Shown piece after piece: positions 61,437 to 64,000 of a stretch of 64,000 bases of DNA; position 1 is the first letter of the stretch; each line of letters opens with the position of its first letter. The DNA comes from an uncultured Desulfobacter sp. GTDB lineage: Bacteria > Desulfobacterota > Desulfobacteria > Desulfobacterales > Desulfobacteraceae. The notes under the pieces are model-generated. The model was not told the DNA's origin, did no database searches, and saw only the letters and a list, made by a program, of their open reading frames with translations. The position numbers and the translations under genes are program-made. The stretch lies in contig NZ_OY762929.1 of assembly GCF_963666675.1 (NCBI RefSeq), forward strand, positions 3,658,001-3,722,000. Direction: 5' to 3'.

Positions 61437-63416
61437 TTATGAATCCTTATATCGGGCTGCGATGGATTGAATCGTATTTTCTATGGCAAAAAAGCCATCG
61501 ACAAGTCTGGGATCAAACAGGGCTCCTTTTTCCGATAGGATAATATTCATCGCTTTTTCATGGGAAAACGCCGGTTTATAGCACCGTTCACTGATCAGCG
61601 CATCATACACATCACAAATGGCCATAATTCTGCCACAAAGGGGGATTTTCTCGCCACAAAGGCCGTCCGGGTATCCCTTACCATCCCACCGTTCATGATG
61701 GGCGCCTGCAATCCGGGCACCCATTTTTAAAAAAGAATTGTCCATCTCTTTTGCGTCTGTCCTTTGAAGGGTATCTCTGCCCATGGAGGCGTGGGTTTTC
61801 ATGATTTCAAATTCTTCATCGGTCAGTTTGCCCGGCTTTAACAATATGTTGTCCGGAATACCGACTTTACCAATATCATGGAGCGGGGCTGCATGGTAAA
61901 GCGTCTCAATATAACCATCTGTTAAAATATCCGTAAATAAGCCGGCCTGTTTTAGATGAACCCCCAGGGCCTTTGCATAAGTTTGGGTTCTCACAATATG
62001 CTGCCCGGTTTCAGGATCGCGCGTTTCAACCAGGCTGACAACGGTTTTTATGGTAAACTGCTGGGCCTGGGTCAGCAGTTTAAACCAGGCAAAAGATGCT
62101 TTTTTGGCAGCAATAAACCGCACAAAAGAGATAAACACAAAGGTAAAAACCGTTAAAAGAAACGGCCAGACAGGAGAGACAAATACGGATATTTTTATAA
62201 AACAAAGTAAACTCGACGTCAATAAGATAGCGCTCCAGAAAGCGGTTCCCACTAAAAGGCCCATGGGAGAAGCGGAAAAAAAAAGCAAAAAACTCATGAG
62301 GATACCGGTGAACAGACATAACCCCGAAATAAAAGCATTGGACCATATGGGGGCAATCACCTGACGATTTTCATAAACGCTGCTTAATATGGCAGCATGG
62401 GTCTCTACCCCCGGGTAGTTTGGGTCAAAAACAGTGTGATGAATATCACCCAACCCCGTTGCAGAGGCCCCGATAAAAAGAATTTTCCCTTTAAGGTCCG
62501 CCGGGGAATAGTTCTGATTTAAAATATCAGCCGCACTGATGAATTTATGGGCTCTGCCGGGTCCGGTGAATCTTATTTGCATGTATCCGTTTCGCGTTAT
62601 TGAAATTTTGTATTCTCCGGCTTCTATGTAAGGACCGAAAAAATTTTCCGATACGTGCACGTTCTTAATATTGTGGGCTTTTAAAAAAGTGGAAAGGGAT
62701 AAATTGGTAAACGTTTTATCTTTCAATGCAACCAAGAGCGGTGTTGATCTCAGCAGACCATCCATATCCGATCTATTATTAAGAAATCCGGTATATTTTA
62801 GTGAGGTTTCAATTTGAAGGGTGTTGGTCAGGACGCCTTCAGCCTGATCAGGGCTTAAACGCCGGGATTGATCAACGACATCAAAAGGAATGCGTAACGG
62901 CGGCAATTTTTTATTGAAATGATCGAAATAAAAATACCTGGCGCCCACGACGTCAGCCTGTTTGAAAATATGCGCCAGGTATAGATCGTTATCCTGCATT
63001 GCAGGGGGAATACCGGTAAATCCTATATTTAAGGCGAAATCTTTTTGGAATTGCCGCTGAATATTTTTCAGTGAGCTGCGATCCGGCTCGGGGAACAGGA
63101 TGTCAATTCCTATAGCGGCGGGCCGGTTGTCGGACAAGGCCTTGATTAGCTTGGCCACCAAATATCTGGGCCAGGGCCACTGCCCGACGGCGGCCAGGCT
63201 GGTTTCATCAATATCGATAATGGTGATGCGGTCTGACACCGTTCCCGTTGCGGTGGTTTCAAGCAAAAGATCATAAAAAAAATTATCGGCGCTTTTAAAT
63301 ACGGCGCGATGGGTCTGTACGCCGAAACACAGTACCAGTGTTATGAGTAAAACAACCGTAAATTGCCACCATGTTGACGTACTGCGCCGGAACGCGTTTT
63401 CAAAATCGGCATTCAA
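61437..63416 (-). CDS. CHASE2-HD-GYP cyclic-di-GMP phosphodiesterase
   Basis: A 659-residue receptor-type protein. N-terminal helix (about 18-34), an extracellular CHASE2 domain (40-350; VGQWPWPRYLVAKLIKAL, AIGIDILFPEPDR, IGASATGLGDIHHTVFDPNYPGVE), three membrane helices (about 360-435), then HD-GYP. HD motif HDIGK with His513-Asp514, HHERWDGKGYPDG with GYP at 581-583, and CDVYDAL. All metal-ligand residues appear intact. It should hydrolyse cyclic-di-GMP in the cytoplasm on an external signal. It follows the OmpA-type lipoprotein by 22 bases. Confidence 0.94.
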   Translation of the reverse strand: MNADFENAFRRSTSTWWQFTVVLLITLVLCFGVQTHRAVFKSADNFFYDLLLETTATGTVSDRITIIDIDETSLAAVGQWPWPRYLVAKLIKALSDNRPAAIGIDILFPEPDRSSLKNIQRQFQKDFALNIGFTGIPPAMQDNDLYLAHIFKQADVVGARYFYFDHFNKKLPPLRIPFDVVDQSRRLSPDQAEGVLTNTLQIETSLKYTGFLNNRSDMDGLLRSTPLLVALKDKTFTNLSLSTFLKAHNIKNVHVSENFFGPYIEAGEYKISITRNGYMQIRFTGPGRAHKFISAADILNQNYSPADLKGKILFIGASATGLGDIHHTVFDPNYPGVETHAAILSSVYENRQVIAPIWSNAFISGLCLFTGILMSFLLFFSASPMGLLVGTAFWSAILLTSSLLCFIKISVFVSPVWPFLLTVFTFVFISFVRFIAAKKASFAWFKLLTQAQQFTIKTVVSLVETRDPETGQHIVRTQTYAKALGVHLKQAGLFTDILTDGYIETLYHAAPLHDIGKVGIPDNILLKPGKLTDEEFEIMKTHASMGRDTLQRTDAKEMDNSFLKMGARIAGAHHERWDGKGYPDGLCGEKIPLCGRIMAICDVYDALISERCYKPAFSHEKAMNIILSEKGALFDPRLVDGFFAIENTIQSIAARYKDS

Positions 63417-63438
63417 AAAAAACTCCGCATCTATGCGT

Positions 63439-64000
63439 CTACTTGACCATTATCTCAACTCTTCGATTTTTTTCCTCTGATACATCGTCACCTGTTATCA
63501 CCAACGGGTCATTCTCTCCGTGGGAGGTAACCGACACATGTCTCAAATCGATATCTGCTTCTTTCAAAATTTTTTCAACGACCCTGGCCCGGCCCAGGCC
63601 CAGTTCATAATTATAATCTGAATCACCCTTGGTATCAGAGTGTCCGATAATATTGACCTCCGAGGGTTCCCGCGCTTTGGCCAGCTTAAGTACATCGTCG
63701 ATCAAGGCTGCGGACTCCGGCTGCAAACGATCCGAGCCGAATTCAAAATAGAGAAGAATAGAGACAGGATTTAAGGGTTCGGCTTTAAACAGGGTTTTGT
63801 ATTCCTCCCGGACTTTATTTGCTTCAATTGTTTTTGTATCAATTTTTGAGGCTGCCTGGCCGACTGTTGCACAGCTATAGGGTTTTTCCAGTATTATGGA
63901 GGACGCATTGTTTTCTACGACCACAGTGCCGGTTTTATTATCCTGCTCCGGCAAAAGGATCACAGTCGTCTTCGCGCCGCAGGAAAAAAGAAAAAGCGTC
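63439..64000 (-). CDS. OmpA-family lipoprotein (5' end outside window)
   Basis: The reading continues through the window edge: codons 63964-64000 give TLFLFSCGAKTTV before the apparent GTG at 63963, so the true start lies beyond 64000. LFSC is a lipobox, so this is an outer-membrane or periplasmic lipoprotein. The C-terminal 100 residues are an OmpA peptidoglycan-binding domain (YFEFGSDRLQPES, NIIGHSDTKGDSDYNYELGLGRARVV, VTSHGENDPLV, EEKNRRVEI). It lies directly upstream of the CHASE2-HD-GYP gene. Confidence 0.9.
   Translation of the reverse strand, partial: TLFLFSCGAKTTVILLPEQDNKTGTVVVENNASSIILEKPYSCATVGQAASKIDTKTIEANKVREEYKTLFKAEPLNPVSILLYFEFGSDRLQPESAALIDDVLKLAKAREPSEVNIIGHSDTKGDSDYNYELGLGRARVVEKILKEADIDLRHVSVTSHGENDPLVITGDDVSEEKNRRVEIMVK

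Noticed and set aside
1..64000. CRISPR arrays, rRNA, tRNA, prophage or integrase genes
   Set aside because: No regularly spaced repeats, no rRNA-like or complete tRNA-like segments and no phage or integrase proteins were found on reading both strands.

Overview
The window looks like a chromosomal segment of a strictly anaerobic, sulfate-reducing-type deltaproteobacterium (Desulfobacterota, most likely Desulfobacteraceae, Desulfobacter-like). Pointers are a ferredoxin-dependent 2-oxoacid oxidoreductase, a Na+-translocating decarboxylase beta subunit, TRAP and nickel ECF transporters, CHASE2-HD-GYP and multi-PAS signalling proteins, and an SbtA/SbtM-type radical-SAM peptide system. The organism is inferred from gene content and style only; no rRNA or tRNA gene was seen. 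It is mostly housekeeping and metabolic DNA with one small IS200-type element.

Layout. 0-4 kb: a large soluble protein of unknown function, an IS200/IS605-type element with hairpin ends, and a two-gene unit of unknown function (FIST-like). 4-12 kb: a carbon-metabolism block with an iron-type alcohol dehydrogenase, a GntR/FCD regulator divergent from a two-gene 2-oxoacid:ferredoxin oxidoreductase (beta and gamma fused), and an acyl-CoA synthetase. 12-21 kb: cyclopropane fatty acid synthase, a complete nikKMLQO nickel uptake operon and a DctPQM TRAP transporter. 21-25 kb: a four-gene minus-strand operon (NOX/ferric-reductase-like membrane flavocytochrome, YceI, Cys-rich SbtA-like precursor, SbtM-like radical SAM/SPASM maturase), the most interesting system here. 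25-28.5 kb: TauE/SafE permease, OadB/OadG pair, cyclic-nucleotide-binding protein. 29-32.3 kb: proVWX glycine betaine transporter. 32.4-37.6 kb: BMP-type nucleoside ABC transporter preceded by a possible structured leader. 37.7-40.3 kb: CheX-like protein, M48 protease with TPRs, an unreported-size 47-residue protein. 40.3-47.4 kb: a lone EF-G, then a housekeeping run with DUF1992, Ddl, a PurD-PurE fusion, TsaC and a convergent rhomboid protease. 47.7-56.3 kb: Cys-rich lipoprotein, PAS-GGDEF cyclase, a 1448-residue hybrid kinase overlapping a REC-GGDEF regulator, metallophosphoesterase. 56.3-64 kb: CDF transporter, an FtsK translocase whose N-terminus looks like ZapA instead of membrane helices, a cell-wall amidase with C-terminal repeats, CHASE2-HD-GYP phosphodiesterase and an OmpA-type lipoprotein cut by the window edge.

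How the parts work together. The nik operon supplies nickel, probably for hydrogenase or CO dehydrogenase encoded elsewhere. The alcohol dehydrogenase, 2-oxoacid oxidoreductase and acyl-CoA synthetase could feed carbon into acetyl-CoA-level metabolism under GntR control. Two cyclases with intact GGEEF and I-site motifs and one HD-GYP phosphodiesterase form a cyclic-di-GMP group, with an HPt-containing hybrid kinase translationally coupled to one cyclase. The sbt operon couples a peptide-modifying radical enzyme with a membrane redox protein and a YceI lipocalin, which suggests an envelope redox function for the modified peptide; that last step is inference.
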